Of a DNA stretch of 37,346 nt, positions 1 to 8,940 are shown in pieces (the stretch's first letter is position 1; each line of letters begins with the position of its first letter). Origin of the DNA: Candidatus Heimdallarchaeota archaeon LC_3 (GTDB lineage: Archaea > Asgardarchaeota > Heimdallarchaeia > Hodarchaeales > LC-3); contig MDVS01000035.1 in assembly GCA_001940645.1 (NCBI GenBank), positions 1-37,346 on the forward strand, in the 5' to 3' direction. The translations under genes and the position numbers were made by a program. The notes beneath the pieces are model-generated. The model ran no database searches, was not told the DNA's origin, and saw only the letters and a program-made list of their open reading frames with translations.

Positions 1-827
1 GGACTAATAATGGTAAGGGAACTATTCCCATTGTGTTATTAGGAAATAAAAGTGATCTCCGGGATGAAAATTCCATTCCAATTGCTGTCATAAAAAAATA
101 CGTCGAAAAATTGTCTGAACAGACTAAAAAACATGGTTTTAATATTTATTATGCTGAAGGATCAACTAAGAACAATTTAAGAACGACTAACATTTTTCCA
201 CAGGTCAAAACTGATATTTTTAATTACTTAGGAAGTGTTTATTTCAATTATTTAGAAAAACAGAGGAAAAGGGATGGAGGTTCAAGGAGAACTTCTCTTA
301 AAGGTGATATTGATGTTAATTATGATAAATACTTCAGAGAAATTGAAGATAAAGAAATTGAAATTCTAGGGGTACGAATAAAAGAAGAAAAAACCGAAAC
401 AAAACTACTTCTAGAGAACCAAGCGAAAAAAGAACAAGAGAAATATTTTAAGAAAAAGAAAATTGGAGTAATAAAAGAAACGGGAATTAAATCGGATAAA
501 TATCAAGTTGATGATTTAACAAAAATTAAAGTTAGAACGAAAAATGGAAGGGGAAAGGATTCAGCTTTATTAGCGAGTTTAAGCAGTGTTGTTGATTCTA
601 TTAATAAATTCAGCAAAATTAATACCATTAAGAATAATTTAAAAAATATCCTCTCAAAAAGATTAACTCAAACAGAACTTTCGGAATTTATCAATTCAAC
701 GGATGATCTATTAAGAAGATTACAAATTGCTGATCTAATTTCGATAAGAGAAAGAGGAAAAAGTATTGTACTATCAAAAACAGCCAAGTGGGATAAGGAA
801 AAAGCGTTTCAAAAATTGAAGAGCTAA
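1..827 (+). CDS. Ras/Rab-like small GTPase, C-terminal part, with long charged tail (5' partial)
   Basis: The gene is open at the left edge; the frame runs from base 3. The first residues read TNNGKGTIPIVLLGNKSDLR, which contains the NKxD guanine-specificity motif (G4) after a hydrophobic strand, as in Ras/Rab-type GTPases. The expected G5 (SAK-like) region appears as AEGSTKNN, so it is divergent. P-loop and switch regions lie outside the window. After the G domain there are about 190 extra residues: a Lys/Glu-rich, probably helical linker, then a C-terminal stretch (LTQTELSEFI...LLRRLQIADLISIRERGK) that resembles a winged-helix fold. No C-terminal prenylation cysteine is seen. Ras-like GTPases with added domains are frequent in Asgard archaea. 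The GTPase call is firm; the winged-helix reading is inference. Confidence 0.75.
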   Translation, partial: TNNGKGTIPIVLLGNKSDLRDENSIPIAVIKKYVEKLSEQTKKHGFNIYYAEGSTKNNLRTTNIFPQVKTDIFNYLGSVYFNYLEKQRKRDGGSRRTSLKGDIDVNYDKYFREIEDKEIEILGVRIKEEKTETKLLLENQAKKEQEKYFKKKKIGVIKETGIKSDKYQVDDLTKIKVRTKNGRGKDSALLASLSSVVDSINKFSKINTIKNNLKNILSKRLTQTELSEFINSTDDLLRRLQIADLISIRERGKSIVLSKTAKWDKEKAFQKLKS

Positions 828-919
828 TATAAATGTAAAAAAGATTCTCAATGCAATTCGATTATTAAATTTTTTAATATCTTTTCTGGGATTGATAGCA
901 ATTTGCAAAATTTGGCCAA

Positions 920-1936
920 TTATTGTTTTTTAATTGCCCAGAAATAATCTTTATCTTCTGAAATTAATTCAACATTCTTAAAGGGCGTTGCTTCCATAAA
1001 TCTTCGAAAACTATCTTCATCATAGAATTGTGATCCGATTCCTACTTCAAACCATTTATGCATAATTTCAAAGTATCGTGCTTGATTTGGGGATAACATA
1101 TCTGGAATCATATGTTCACCGACGACTAGAAGACCGTCGTCTTTCAATAATGTATATAGATCCTGAAAGACTTTTTGTCTGTAATTTTCTTTAGTTTCCA
1201 TCTCATGAAGGACTTGATTAACAATAATGACATCAAATTCTTTAGTGTGAGTATTTCTGAACTCCCCTGTATCAACACAAATAAATTCAATTTGATAATT
1301 TGAATTATTTTTTACTACAGCTTTATTAGCAAATTGAATAGCATTATAGTCTATATCAATTCCTACCATATTAGAATTTGGATATTTATTAGCCCAATTG
1401 ACTAAATTAAATCCAAATCCACAACCCACTTCCAAGAGTGATCCCCCTGCCTCTAATTTATTTTCATAAACTTTGCAATTTTTAGAAAACATTTCTTCAA
1501 CCAATAATCCTGTACTTGCACTCATTCGTTGGAAGACTTCTTTCACATCTTCAGGATAATCAAATAGGTTCATTATCTTTCCTGTTTTAAAATTTTCTAA
1601 GAATTTATCTTGATACAGAGTCATATAGTAGTATCCATGAAGTATTTCTCCAATATAGAAAGCATTATTTCTATCAATAAGTAAATAAAATACGAATGGT
1701 GCTGTTTTTATGCATTTATTGCATGAGTCATCTAACTCGAATATTCCGCATTCTATTGCCATATGAAGCCACCCATCTAGATAAATTCGGTCTAAATTTA
1801 ATTCCTGTGATAATTCATTAAGCGTAAAAGTAACAGAATAAATATCATTCGAAAGAATAGATGTTTTCTGTAATAGATAATCAAAAATACCTAAACGTTG
1901 ACCCATTCCATAAAGTAACACGGTTTGAAATCCCAA
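920..1936 (-). CDS. SAM-dependent methyltransferase with N-terminal helical/winged-helix domain
   Basis: The middle of the protein has the class I methyltransferase motif I (SLLEVGCGFGFNL), an acidic end of strand 2 (VGIDID), and motif IV (FDVIIVNQVLHEM). The N-terminal third (LGIFDYLL...FTLNELSQELNLD...LDGWLHMAIECGIFE) looks like the dimerisation/winged-helix region found in small-molecule O-methyltransferases. The substrate cannot be read from the sequence. The first usable start is TTG at 1936. The frame stays open and protein-like for 24 codons further upstream (EEEISFFDQLKKFAIKGL), up to a TAA at 2009-2011, with no ATG or GTG there. The true start is therefore uncertain and the N-terminus may be slightly truncated. 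It stands alone on the minus strand. Confidence 0.8.
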   Translation of the reverse strand: MGFQTVLLYGMGQRLGIFDYLLQKTSILSNDIYSVTFTLNELSQELNLDRIYLDGWLHMAIECGIFELDDSCNKCIKTAPFVFYLLIDRNNAFYIGEILHGYYYMTLYQDKFLENFKTGKIMNLFDYPEDVKEVFQRMSASTGLLVEEMFSKNCKVYENKLEAGGSLLEVGCGFGFNLVNWANKYPNSNMVGIDIDYNAIQFANKAVVKNNSNYQIEFICVDTGEFRNTHTKEFDVIIVNQVLHEMETKENYRQKVFQDLYTLLKDDGLLVVGEHMIPDMLSPNQARYFEIMHKWFEVGIGSQFYDEDSFRRFMEATPFKNVELISEDKDYFWAIKKQ

Positions 1937-2133
1937 TAATCCTTTAATTGCAAATTTTTTTAATTGATCAAAGAAAGATATTTCTTCTTCGGTTTTTGTT
2001 GGATTCAGTTATTTCACGACCTAATACAATTCTTCAGTAATTATTCACCATTGCTGAATTTAAATCTGAAATAACTAACTTATTGGTTTATTAATAAAAT
2101 TTGTTTCAGTTTCTAACAAAGAGTAGTCAATTA

Positions 2134-2170
2134 GTAGGTTTTCCTACAATGATTTAGGCAAACCTTATAA
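2134..2170 (+). promoter_or_regulatory. Hairpin/palindrome and TATA-like box upstream of the zinc-ribbon gene
   Basis: GTAGG-TTTT-CCTAC at 2134-2147 is a perfect 5-base inverted repeat. It is followed by a TATA-like TTATAA at 2165-2170, about 70 bases before the ATG at 2238. The rest of the 300-base gap between the methyltransferase and this gene shows no gene apart from the possible N-terminal extension of the methyltransferase. A regulatory role is inferred from position only. Confidence 0.3.
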
Positions 2171-2237
2171 ACTCAAAAATGTTAAAGTTATCTGCTTTAA
2201 ATCGAAAAGTTAATTATTGATTAGATAAGGGATAATT

Positions 2238-2507
2238 ATGTCATTTTGTAATGTTTGTGGTGAGGAAATTGGAAATGCGAACTTCTGTTCAAACTGTGGA
2301 ACTGCTCAGGATAATGAACCTCCTCAAAGTAAAAATTTACCACAACCCCCTACCTTCCAAACACAAGCTCCTTCTCAGCAAGGAATGCAAGGAATGATGC
2401 AAAATATATCTCCAATGATGATAATAATGATTATTGCAATGATTATAATGATGGTTTTTATGTTTATTTTTATTTTTCCAACAATATTCAACTTTATGAA
2501 TCGCTAA
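2238..2507 (+). CDS. Zinc-ribbon protein with C-terminal transmembrane anchor
   Basis: This is an 89-residue protein. Residues 4-21 form a zinc ribbon of the common zinc_ribbon_2 type with two CxxC pairs (CNVCG and CSNCG). A Pro/Gln/Met-rich linker follows (about residues 25-58), then one very hydrophobic segment rich in Met and Ile (about 60-85) ending in NR. The layout suggests a tail-anchored membrane protein with a cytoplasmic zinc finger. The function is unknown; such ribbons are common in archaeal membrane proteins. The start is ATG at 2238 and there is no clear operon partner. Confidence 0.7.
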   Translation: MSFCNVCGEEIGNANFCSNCGTAQDNEPPQSKNLPQPPTFQTQAPSQQGMQGMMQNISPMMIIMIIAMIIMMVFMFIFIFPTIFNFMNR

Positions 2508-2534
2508 AATAGCGATATTTTCTAAAATACTATA

Positions 2535-2669
2535 TTATTGCTTCTTCTCAACCACTTCTTCCATTACTTTTTTTCCTGAGTCAGAAAGATTTGATGCTAT
2601 CTGTTTAATTAATCTTGCTATAATTTCTTTTTCTATCAGTTCAATAATAGGAGGAGTAATTCCACACAT
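2535..2669 (-). CDS. Possible 44-residue small protein
   Basis: In the 309-base gap between 2507 and 2817 the minus strand holds an ATG-initiated frame of 44 codons (MCGITPPIIELIEKEIIARL at its start, ending EEVVEKKQ). The composition is that of a soluble amphipathic helical peptide rather than random AT-rich translation. No Shine-Dalgarno sequence is seen before its ATG; an AGGAGG sequence nearby (2674-2680) is on the other strand. I do not recognise the family. Coding status is uncertain. Confidence 0.3.
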   Translation of the reverse strand: MCGITPPIIELIEKEIIARLIKQIASNLSDSGKKVMEEVVEKKQ

Positions 2670-2816
2670 AATAAGGAGGAAGTATTATATAGAAAAAAGT
2701 TCTCATGAAGATAATAAATTTGATATGCAAAGTAGTATTTCACCTTTTGAAATTTATTAATGTGTTAGCCAATCTAAAGCTCTCATCTTTTTTTTTTGGG
2801 GCAAGGGTAAATTATC

Positions 2817-3323
2817 TTAAATTGCTTTTTTGAAGACTGTATTTTTAAGAAAATTGTGATATTTTACTAGATCCGCTTCTTCCACAGGAAATATAATATT
2901 GAAGGTTGTTTTTTTTCTTAATTTTTTATCAATCGAATAAATGTTTGAGGTTTGAAATAATCTTGCTAAAGATAATAAATAACCGTCCCATGATTCAATT
3001 TTGTTTATTGTTGCGATATCTATTCCTTCAATAATGGTTTTCTGATCGACTAATGGAAAATAGTAATTTGAATCAATTTTAAGTGTTTCAGTCAATGCAG
3101 TTTTCGCATCAAAATGAGAAACGCGTAGATAGGATGTTAAAATATGATAAGCTCCAACAAATGTCGTTAGAGGTATTAATAATCTCTTCTTACCTTGAAA
3201 AATATCTTGAAGAAGGTTTAATATTTTACTTTGGATTGGATTTTCAAAATGAGCTATAACAATGATTCCTGTATCAATTATCCCATCAATCTGGAAGTTA
3301 TAATCCCAATTTATTTCGAACAT
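2817..3323 (-). CDS. PIN-domain toxin (VapC-like)
   Basis: The protein is about 168 residues from the ATG at 3323. A GTG at 3332 is also possible, but ATG fits the PIN fold better. Motifs consistent with PIN ribonucleases are an early Asp (GIIDTGIIVIAH), a mid-protein acidic patch (KIESWDGYLLSLAR) and a late Asp (IYSIDKKLRKK), spaced as in the family. PIN toxins are Mg-dependent RNases that cut tRNA or rRNA. The gene overlaps the AbrB-type antitoxin gene by about 26 bases, which implies translational coupling. The family assignment rests on the acidic motif pattern and on the partner; the cellular target is unknown. Confidence 0.7.
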   Translation of the reverse strand: MFEINWDYNFQIDGIIDTGIIVIAHFENPIQSKILNLLQDIFQGKKRLLIPLTTFVGAYHILTSYLRVSHFDAKTALTETLKIDSNYYFPLVDQKTIIEGIDIATINKIESWDGYLLSLARLFQTSNIYSIDKKLRKKTTFNIIFPVEEADLVKYHNFLKNTVFKKAI

Positions 3324-3573
3324 AATCTTCACTCATCCACTTTTCTTCATATAGTGAATTTTCAGATTCATTAGCTTTTAGATTTAAGCTTTTTATTTTC
3401 TTTCTCCACTCAGTGATTTTTTCTGAATCTATTGAGATTTTTCTTTTAATGATTATTTGATTTGCTACAATAGATATTTCTAATTGAGTTTTTTCAGTAA
3501 TAGATAAAATTTTGCGATATTCAGCAGGAATCACCAAACGACCTTGCTTATCAACATTTGTTTTAATTGTCAT
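3298..3573 (-). CDS. AbrB/MazE-type antitoxin (VapB-like)
   Basis: This is a 91-residue protein. The N-terminal 45 residues (TNVDKQGRLVIPAEYRKIL...LEISIVANQIIIKR) are a clear SpoVT/AbrB swapped-hairpin DNA-binding domain. The C-terminal half is charged (EKITEWRKKIKSLN...EEKWMSEDYVRNKLGL) and would wrap the toxin. It precedes and overlaps the PIN toxin gene. A palindrome lies just upstream at its predicted transcription start, so autoregulation is likely. Confidence 0.8.
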   Translation of the reverse strand: MTIKTNVDKQGRLVIPAEYRKILSITEKTQLEISIVANQIIIKRKISIDSEKITEWRKKIKSLNLKANESENSLYEEKWMSEDYVRNKLGL

Positions 3574-3580
3574 TTATTTT

Positions 3581-3613
3581 ACCATATGGTGAATATTCAA
3601 CCAGTATTTATAG
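3581..3613 (-). promoter_or_regulatory. Promoter and operator of the AbrB/PIN pair
   Basis: On the minus strand a TATAAATA box (3605-3612) with an A-rich element before it lies 32-39 bases before the antitoxin ATG. The predicted start site, about 25 bases downstream, falls inside the perfect palindrome ACCATATGGT (3581-3590). That palindrome adjoins a second one, GAATATTC (3591-3598). This is the expected place for an autorepressor site. Confidence 0.5.
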
Positions 3614-3719
3614 TTTTTGTTTCCTCAATTGTGTGATAAAGACATTTTTAATAACTTTAGTTACGGAAATTAACCAAAATTTTGGATATCACATGAAATA
3701 TGCGATAATATCATCGATT

Positions 3720-4034
3720 TCAATCTACTAAAGTTTTCAAATGATTGATTAATTCATCAAATACCATTTTCTTTTTAGTTTTATTTAAATGAAACAATAA
3801 TCTTTCTATCATTCCATCAGAAATCGTAAATATGTAGTTTAATTTAATTACTGAATCCTTAATAGCACCCTCAGATTTTAACAAAGAAATTCCTGACATT
3901 GGTAGATTGCTTGTAATACCCGCCACTACAATATTATCGTATTCATGAAATAAAATCAAAGCGGGCCTTTTTTTGATTTCAAAAGTATCAGTAAATTGAA
4001 CTCTGGTTAAAATCACATCACCAGACTTATACAT
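3720..4034 (-). CDS. MazF/PemK-like toxin
   Basis: The protein is about 104 residues from the ATG at 4034; the upstream ATG at 4049 would add five residues. The start MYKSGDVILTRVQFTD...KKRPALILFHEYDNIVVAGITS matches the MazF/PemK SH3-like barrel (GD-[IV]-[IVL] start, KxRPALIL strand, ITS strand). Members are ribosome-independent mRNA or tRNA endoribonucleases. Starting at 4034 it overlaps the antitoxin stop by 8 bases (ATGTATAA), a typical coupling arrangement. It is the second toxin in a row on this strand. Confidence 0.75.
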   Translation of the reverse strand: MYKSGDVILTRVQFTDTFEIKKRPALILFHEYDNIVVAGITSNLPMSGISLLKSEGAIKDSVIKLNYIFTISDGMIERLLFHLNKTKKKMVFDELINHLKTLVD

Positions 4035-4251
4035 TGTCCCAATCCTCATCCTCTGAATTATCCCATAATTCTTTCATTTTTTGTTGTTGAATTTTATGTA
4101 AAAACTCATCATATTGGTTATGAGATTTATTATATTCATAAATTTTAATCATTTTTTCAAGCAATTCAGAATAAGTTTGTCTTGGGTATTCCTTCAAATT
4201 TTTCATTTTATCAAGTAATTTGGAGTCAATTTGTATAGTTGTTTTAGACAT
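4027..4251 (-). CDS. Ribbon-helix-helix-like antitoxin partner of the MazF-like toxin
   Basis: This is a 74-residue protein. The start TTIQIDSKLLDKMKNLK followed by TYSELLEKMIKIYEY has the beta-strand plus two-helix pattern of ribbon-helix-helix regulators. The C-terminus is acidic (WDNSEDEDWDNV), as expected for a toxin-neutralising tail. It is encoded directly before and overlapping the MazF-like gene. Confidence 0.7.
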   Translation of the reverse strand: MSKTTIQIDSKLLDKMKNLKEYPRQTYSELLEKMIKIYEYNKSHNQYDEFLHKIQQQKMKELWDNSEDEDWDNV

Positions 4252-4260
4252 AATAGTTCA

Positions 4261-4290
4261 TATATAGTATGTTATAATTGCTATATAAAG
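4261..4290 (-). promoter_or_regulatory. Inverted repeat over the antitoxin promoter
   Basis: TATATAG (4261-4267) and CTATATA (4281-4287) are perfect 7-base inverted arms separated by 13 bases. On the minus strand the distal arm lies within a TATA-like box (CTTTATATAG), while the proximal arm lies near the predicted transcription start, about 10 bases before the ATG at 4251. This suits binding by a dimeric RHH autorepressor. The remaining bases up to 4562 show no gene. Confidence 0.45.
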
Positions 4291-4562
4291 ACCTATAAAT
4301 TAATTAATATTTGAAACAATACTAAATTTGAATTTTAGGATATCGCATTTAAGGAGTAAATTTTCTTGCACTTTAGATAAATTTATTAAATCTCTGCCCG
4401 ATTGAATTCACTTTGATCGTTTATTCTCTTCACAAAATAATAATTCTCAATGAATAGTCGACAGAGGATTTTATGTTACAGAGGAAATAACATGAGAAAT
4501 CTAAACCCATTTTTCGATTTTAAGTAAAATTATTTAATAAAAGATTTCAATATATAGAATCA

Positions 4563-7016
4563 ATGTTAAAGATTGACCTTTCTGGAACATGGTATTTTAT
4601 CCAAGAATTTGAGAATGAAAAAGAACCTATTTCTATTCCTGGTGATAATTACACTGCACTGATAAAAGCAGGAAAAATTCTACATCCATATGAAGGTACA
4701 AACGAAAACGACGTTCAATGGTTAGGAAAAAAAAATTGGATTTTTTATAGATCTTTTATTGTTGAAGAAGATTTTCTTAAGAAGAGGGGGATTTTCTTAA
4801 ATATTGAAAGTTTAGATACAATCGCGGAAGTGTACATTAATAATCACTTTGTTTGTTTTTCTGATAATATGTTTATTAGACAAAGAATAGATATAACCGA
4901 TAATCTCTTCAAGGGAGAAAATGAGATAAATATAGTTTTTTTTTCTTCAGAAAAAATTGCCAGTGAACGTGCCAAGAGTCTTCCTTATGAAGTTCCTTAT
5001 GCTGACCGAATTATTACATCTAAACATCGAAATCTCATAAGAAAAGTTCAATGTCACTCTGGTTGGGACTGGGGTCCTTGCCTTATGGTTTCTGGAATCT
5101 ATGGTGATGTCTATATTGGGGCAGTAGATCAAGCACGAATCGATTATGTACACACAAGCAGTTGAAGGTTATCAAATAATAAGTGGAAAATACTGGTAAC
5201 AATTGAAATATGGGCATTTATCGGTTATAATCAGCCAATAGAGATTTTTTTAGATCAAATAAAGAAAAAATCAACTAATCAATTGATAGAGGGAAAAAAT
5301 GAGATAAATTTTGTTTTAACTCTAGAAGATCCTAAACTTTGGTGGCCTAATGGCTATGGAGACCAGAATCTCTATGATTTAACTGTAAAAATCTCAGAAA
5401 ATTCTGTGACAAAAAAAATTGGTTTCCGATATTTAGAGGTAATAACTGAGGATGATAAATTTGGAAGAAGTATGACTTTCCGAGTTAATGGAAGAGATAT
5501 TTTTTGTAAAGGAGCGAATTGGATTCCAATTGATGCGTTACCCTTCCAGCAAACTGATGATAAATATCAAAGATTACTATCAGACGTTATTGATGCAAAT
5601 ATGAATATGATCCGTGTCTGGGGAGGAGGGCAATACGAAAAGGATGTCTTTTATAATTTATGTGATGAAAAAGGGATTCTTGTATGGCAAGATTTTATGT
5701 TTGGGGGTGCTCTCTATCCAACGGATGACCAATTTTTGGCAAACGTGGAACAGGAAGTTATTCATCAAGTCAAACGACTCAAAGATCATCCTTGTATAGC
5801 TATTTGGTGTGGAGATAATGAACTCATCGGAGCTCTTAATTGGTTTGAGGTAACCAAACGGAATAGAGCGCGATATCTTAATGATTACATAAAACTAAAT
5901 ACACACATTTCAACCTTGGTGAAGAAACTTGATCCTGACAGAAAATGGTGGCCAAGTTCGCCTTGTGGGGGAGAAGGAGATTTCTCTGATAACTGGCAAG
6001 ATGATACAAAAGGGGACATGCATTATTGGAATGTTTGGCATGAAGGAAAACCGTTTAAAGCTTATTATGATGTCACTCCACGTTTTTGTTCAGAATTTGG
6101 ATTTCAATCTTTTCCTTCAATCGAAACAGTAAAAAATTACGCACCACAAGATCAATGGAAAATAGATTCACCAATAATGAAGCATCACCAGAAGAATCAA
6201 AAAGGAAATGAAATAATATATGAGAACTTTACAAGATATTTCAAAGTACCAACATCTTTTGAAAATATTATATATTTAAGCCAAGTACAACAAGCTATAG
6301 CCATAAAAACAGCGGTTGATTACTGGAGGAGTCAACGTCCTCAATGCATGGGAACGCTGTATTGGCAACTTAACGACAATTGGCCAGTAGCATCTTGGTC
6401 GTCAATAGAATATTCAGGGAAATGGAAATTACTACATTATTTTGTAAAACGATTTTTTCAGCCAATTCACATAGTGGCTTATTGTAAAAATGAAACAACA
6501 ATAGAAATTTGGGGAATAAACGATACAAATAAAAATTATGAAGGTGAAGTTGAGTTCCTATTTATAGATTATTTTGGCAAAGTTGTTAAGAAAAATAAAA
6601 TTCTTATCGAATTAATAGCTGATACGTCTATCAATATCAGTAAATTTGAGGAAAAAGAACTACCATTTGACAGAAAAAAAGGATTTTTACATATTACTGC
6701 GTCATTGTTTTCTAAAATGTTGATCGAAACCGATTTTTTATTTTCATCACCCAAAGATTCTGAGTTCAAAATACCTACGATTTCTTCAGAAGTAAATTTG
6801 GATTCTGATAGGAACTTTTCCATCGTACTAAAAACAGATAAACCAGTTTTTTACCTTACTTTAGAAATTTCAGATATTAAAGGAAATTTTAGTGATAATT
6901 GTATTACATTATTACCAAATCAATTAAAAACAATTTATTTCTTCCCAGAAGACGATGTAACACAAGATCAAGTAAAAAATAACTTAAAACTTTTCAATAT
7001 CAACGATTACTCATAA
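4563..7016 (+). pseudogene. GH2 beta-mannosidase interrupted by an in-frame TGA
   Basis: The frame from ATG 4563 to the stop at 7016 covers 818 codons, the normal size of family GH2 beta-mannosidases. It has the N-terminal sugar-binding domain (DLSGTWYF..., HSGWDWGPC), the Ig-like domain (LWWPNGYG) and the TIM barrel (CKGANWIPIDALP, MIRVWGGGQYE). The acid/base Glu is in WCGDNE (codon 420) and the nucleophile Glu in CSEFGFQS (codon 511). Codon 201 (5163-5165) is TGA. The frame continues without shift through NNKWKILVTIEIW, so only this one stop interrupts it. It is either a recent nonsense mutation (for example CGA to TGA) or a sequencing error. Cys/Sec use is not expected there. No signal peptide is seen, so the enzyme would be cytoplasmic. 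Confidence 0.85.
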
Positions 7017-7202
7017 GTGGAATAAGATTTAAGCTAATTCATTTTTTCATAATCTAAAAATTTATAAATTTTGGTAACTCCCAAGCTATATATTCAGTTA
7101 ATTCAATTTATTGAGAAGGGTTATTGATTAAAATTTGTAAGAAAAAAAATTATAAACTTTTTATTTCCAATAGCCTATTATTGATTTTACAGAGGAGAAT
7201 AA

Positions 7203-8246
7203 ATGGAGAATAACTCAATAACCATTATCGGCGGTAATATTGCTGGATTATCAACAGCAATAAATTTAGCTGAGAGAGAAATACCTCTAAATTGTCAAAT
7301 TTATGAAGCAATGTCTGGACCGTGGGATAAACCATGTGGAGGAGGGTTTGGAATAGGATGGGGAGATATGCTCAAAACTAAGTATAATCTTAAAATTCCT
7401 CTAAAATTTTCAAAAACTCTAATATTAGCAAGTAAATTCAACCGAATTGAACTACCTGTTCCTTTGTATACCACTTCTAGAAAAATTTTACAAAGAGAAT
7501 TATTTAATTATATTACAGATAAGGATTTAATAAAAATTCACCTCAATTCTCGACTCAATTTTAAAAAAAATTTCCAAAAATTTACTGATATCAATGTCGT
7601 TGCAACAGGAATTAATGGATTTTCTAGACAGGCTCTTAATAAAAGATTTAGAGAATTAGGAACATTTAAATATAAGATTGTTGAAAATCCAGCTGAATCT
7701 TTTACTTCAACAATTTTTTACATGATTCCAGAAATAAAAGGATATGCGTGGTTTTTTCCTTCTCCAAATGGAAAAATTGATATTGGAATAGGATCGTTAC
7801 TTAATTCGATTGATTTAGATAAGGAATTTCACAAATTCTTGATTTGGTTAAAAAAAGTCTATGGAATAATAATTAAACGAGACCTCAATCTTATTACTTG
7901 GGGTATTCCAATTCCAATAAGTAAACCAGGAAAAATATTTAGAATAGTTAACAAAAAAATGTTCGTTGGAGTTGGTGATGCAATTGAACTGGCTGATCCG
8001 GCTACAGCTGCTGGAATTGAACCTGCATGGTATAGTGGAGAGATATTGAGTTCAGCTATTCAGTCTCAAAGCAAAATTGATATTAAAAAGTATCATTCTG
8101 ATTTATTGAAATTCTTGGTAGAAAATAACTATTCTAGCAATGTTCAGCAAATTATAGCCTCTATTACTCGAAATCCACAAATTTTTCACTTAATATTTAC
8201 ATTATTACCCAATTACTTTATAAAACATCTACTCAAGACACAATAA
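7203..8246 (+). CDS. Geranylgeranyl-reductase family FAD-dependent oxidoreductase
   Basis: This is a 347-residue flavoprotein. The N-terminal Rossmann motif is IIGGNIAGLSTAINLA, followed by the family's PCxGG-type motif (KPCGGGFG), the substrate-binding motif GYAWFFPSPNG, and the C-terminal FAD motif (VGVGDAIELADPATAAGIEPA). These are features of digeranylgeranylglycerophospholipid reductases and relatives, which saturate isoprenoid chains of archaeal lipids or quinones. The protein is shorter than the roughly 400-residue lipid enzyme, so the exact substrate is open. A GAGGAG Shine-Dalgarno lies a few bases before the ATG at 7203. It appears monocistronic. Confidence 0.8.
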   Translation: MENNSITIIGGNIAGLSTAINLAEREIPLNCQIYEAMSGPWDKPCGGGFGIGWGDMLKTKYNLKIPLKFSKTLILASKFNRIELPVPLYTTSRKILQRELFNYITDKDLIKIHLNSRLNFKKNFQKFTDINVVATGINGFSRQALNKRFRELGTFKYKIVENPAESFTSTIFYMIPEIKGYAWFFPSPNGKIDIGIGSLLNSIDLDKEFHKFLIWLKKVYGIIIKRDLNLITWGIPIPISKPGKIFRIVNKKMFVGVGDAIELADPATAAGIEPAWYSGEILSSAIQSQSKIDIKKYHSDLLKFLVENNYSSNVQQIIASITRNPQIFHLIFTLLPNYFIKHLLKTQ

Positions 8247-8410
8247 ATCAACAAGAGTAGATTCTATATCATTTCTTTTTGAGTAAAAGAGAAAAGACTC
8301 TTACAGGCAAATTCTATAAAATCGTTTCAGAGCCAAGTAATTTCTGGTTCTTCTGCTACTGAAGATAAAATAACACAAAATAATCTGAAAAGAAATAAAA
8401 TTTCCTTTAA

Positions 8411-8830
8411 TTATGCTAAGATTTTTATTTCTGAATCCATAATATATGCCATGGTCAATCCTCCTAATCCTTGTTCTACCAATCCCCAAGATATATCAAT
8501 ATATAATGTAAAATCAGGAACAATAAAAACACCGTGTAAAATAATATTTGCTGGAACAATCCAAATCAGAGCAATAAAAATTCCAAAAGATATTCCTTTT
8601 TTCAAAATAGGTAAATCAACAGTATAGAACTGATAAGCTATTCCCATTAAAATTGATAACAGTAGATATCCTATTAAAATGGAACTATGTAACATTTCAG
8701 GCCTTAAATTCGGAATTGGTTCGGGTATGAAAAAATCCACAAGATATAAATTCCAAACAGTAGATAAAATGAACATCAAAATTGTGATAATAATGATAGA
8801 AACTGAAGTTTTTTTATAATTTACAAGCAT
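8411..8830 (-). CDS. Four-helix membrane protein of unknown function
   Basis: This 139-residue protein has four predicted transmembrane segments: about residues 9-31, 47-67, 79-101 and 117-133. A conserved-looking periplasmic loop, EPIPNLRPEM, lies between helices 1 and 2. The overall pattern (short polar loops, Gly-rich last helix LVEQGLGGLTMAYI) resembles small DUF1761/DUF2177-like membrane proteins, but I cannot assign it to a family with confidence. It is divergent from the SDR gene. Confidence 0.55.
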   Translation of the reverse strand: MLVNYKKTSVSIIIITILMFILSTVWNLYLVDFFIPEPIPNLRPEMLHSSILIGYLLLSILMGIAYQFYTVDLPILKKGISFGIFIALIWIVPANIILHGVFIVPDFTLYIDISWGLVEQGLGGLTMAYIMDSEIKILA

Positions 8831-8940
8831 AAATGATCAACTACTAAAATAAATAATATCAAAATTAAATACTGGTATTTTACAAATTTGTTTAAAAATT
8901 ATTTTCAAAGTATTAGGCTAAATAATTTTTAAAGAAAACT

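Noticed and set aside
2671..2800. Plus-strand frame after AAGGAGGA (ATG near 2704)
   Set aside because: The translation is low-complexity and runs through a poly-T tract; the spacing from the ribosome site is too long.
5163..5165. Selenocysteine or Trp recoding of the TGA in the beta-mannosidase
   Set aside because: The position is a non-catalytic linker with no expected Cys/Sec, and other genes use TGA as stop and TGG for Trp. A nonsense mutation or base error is simpler.
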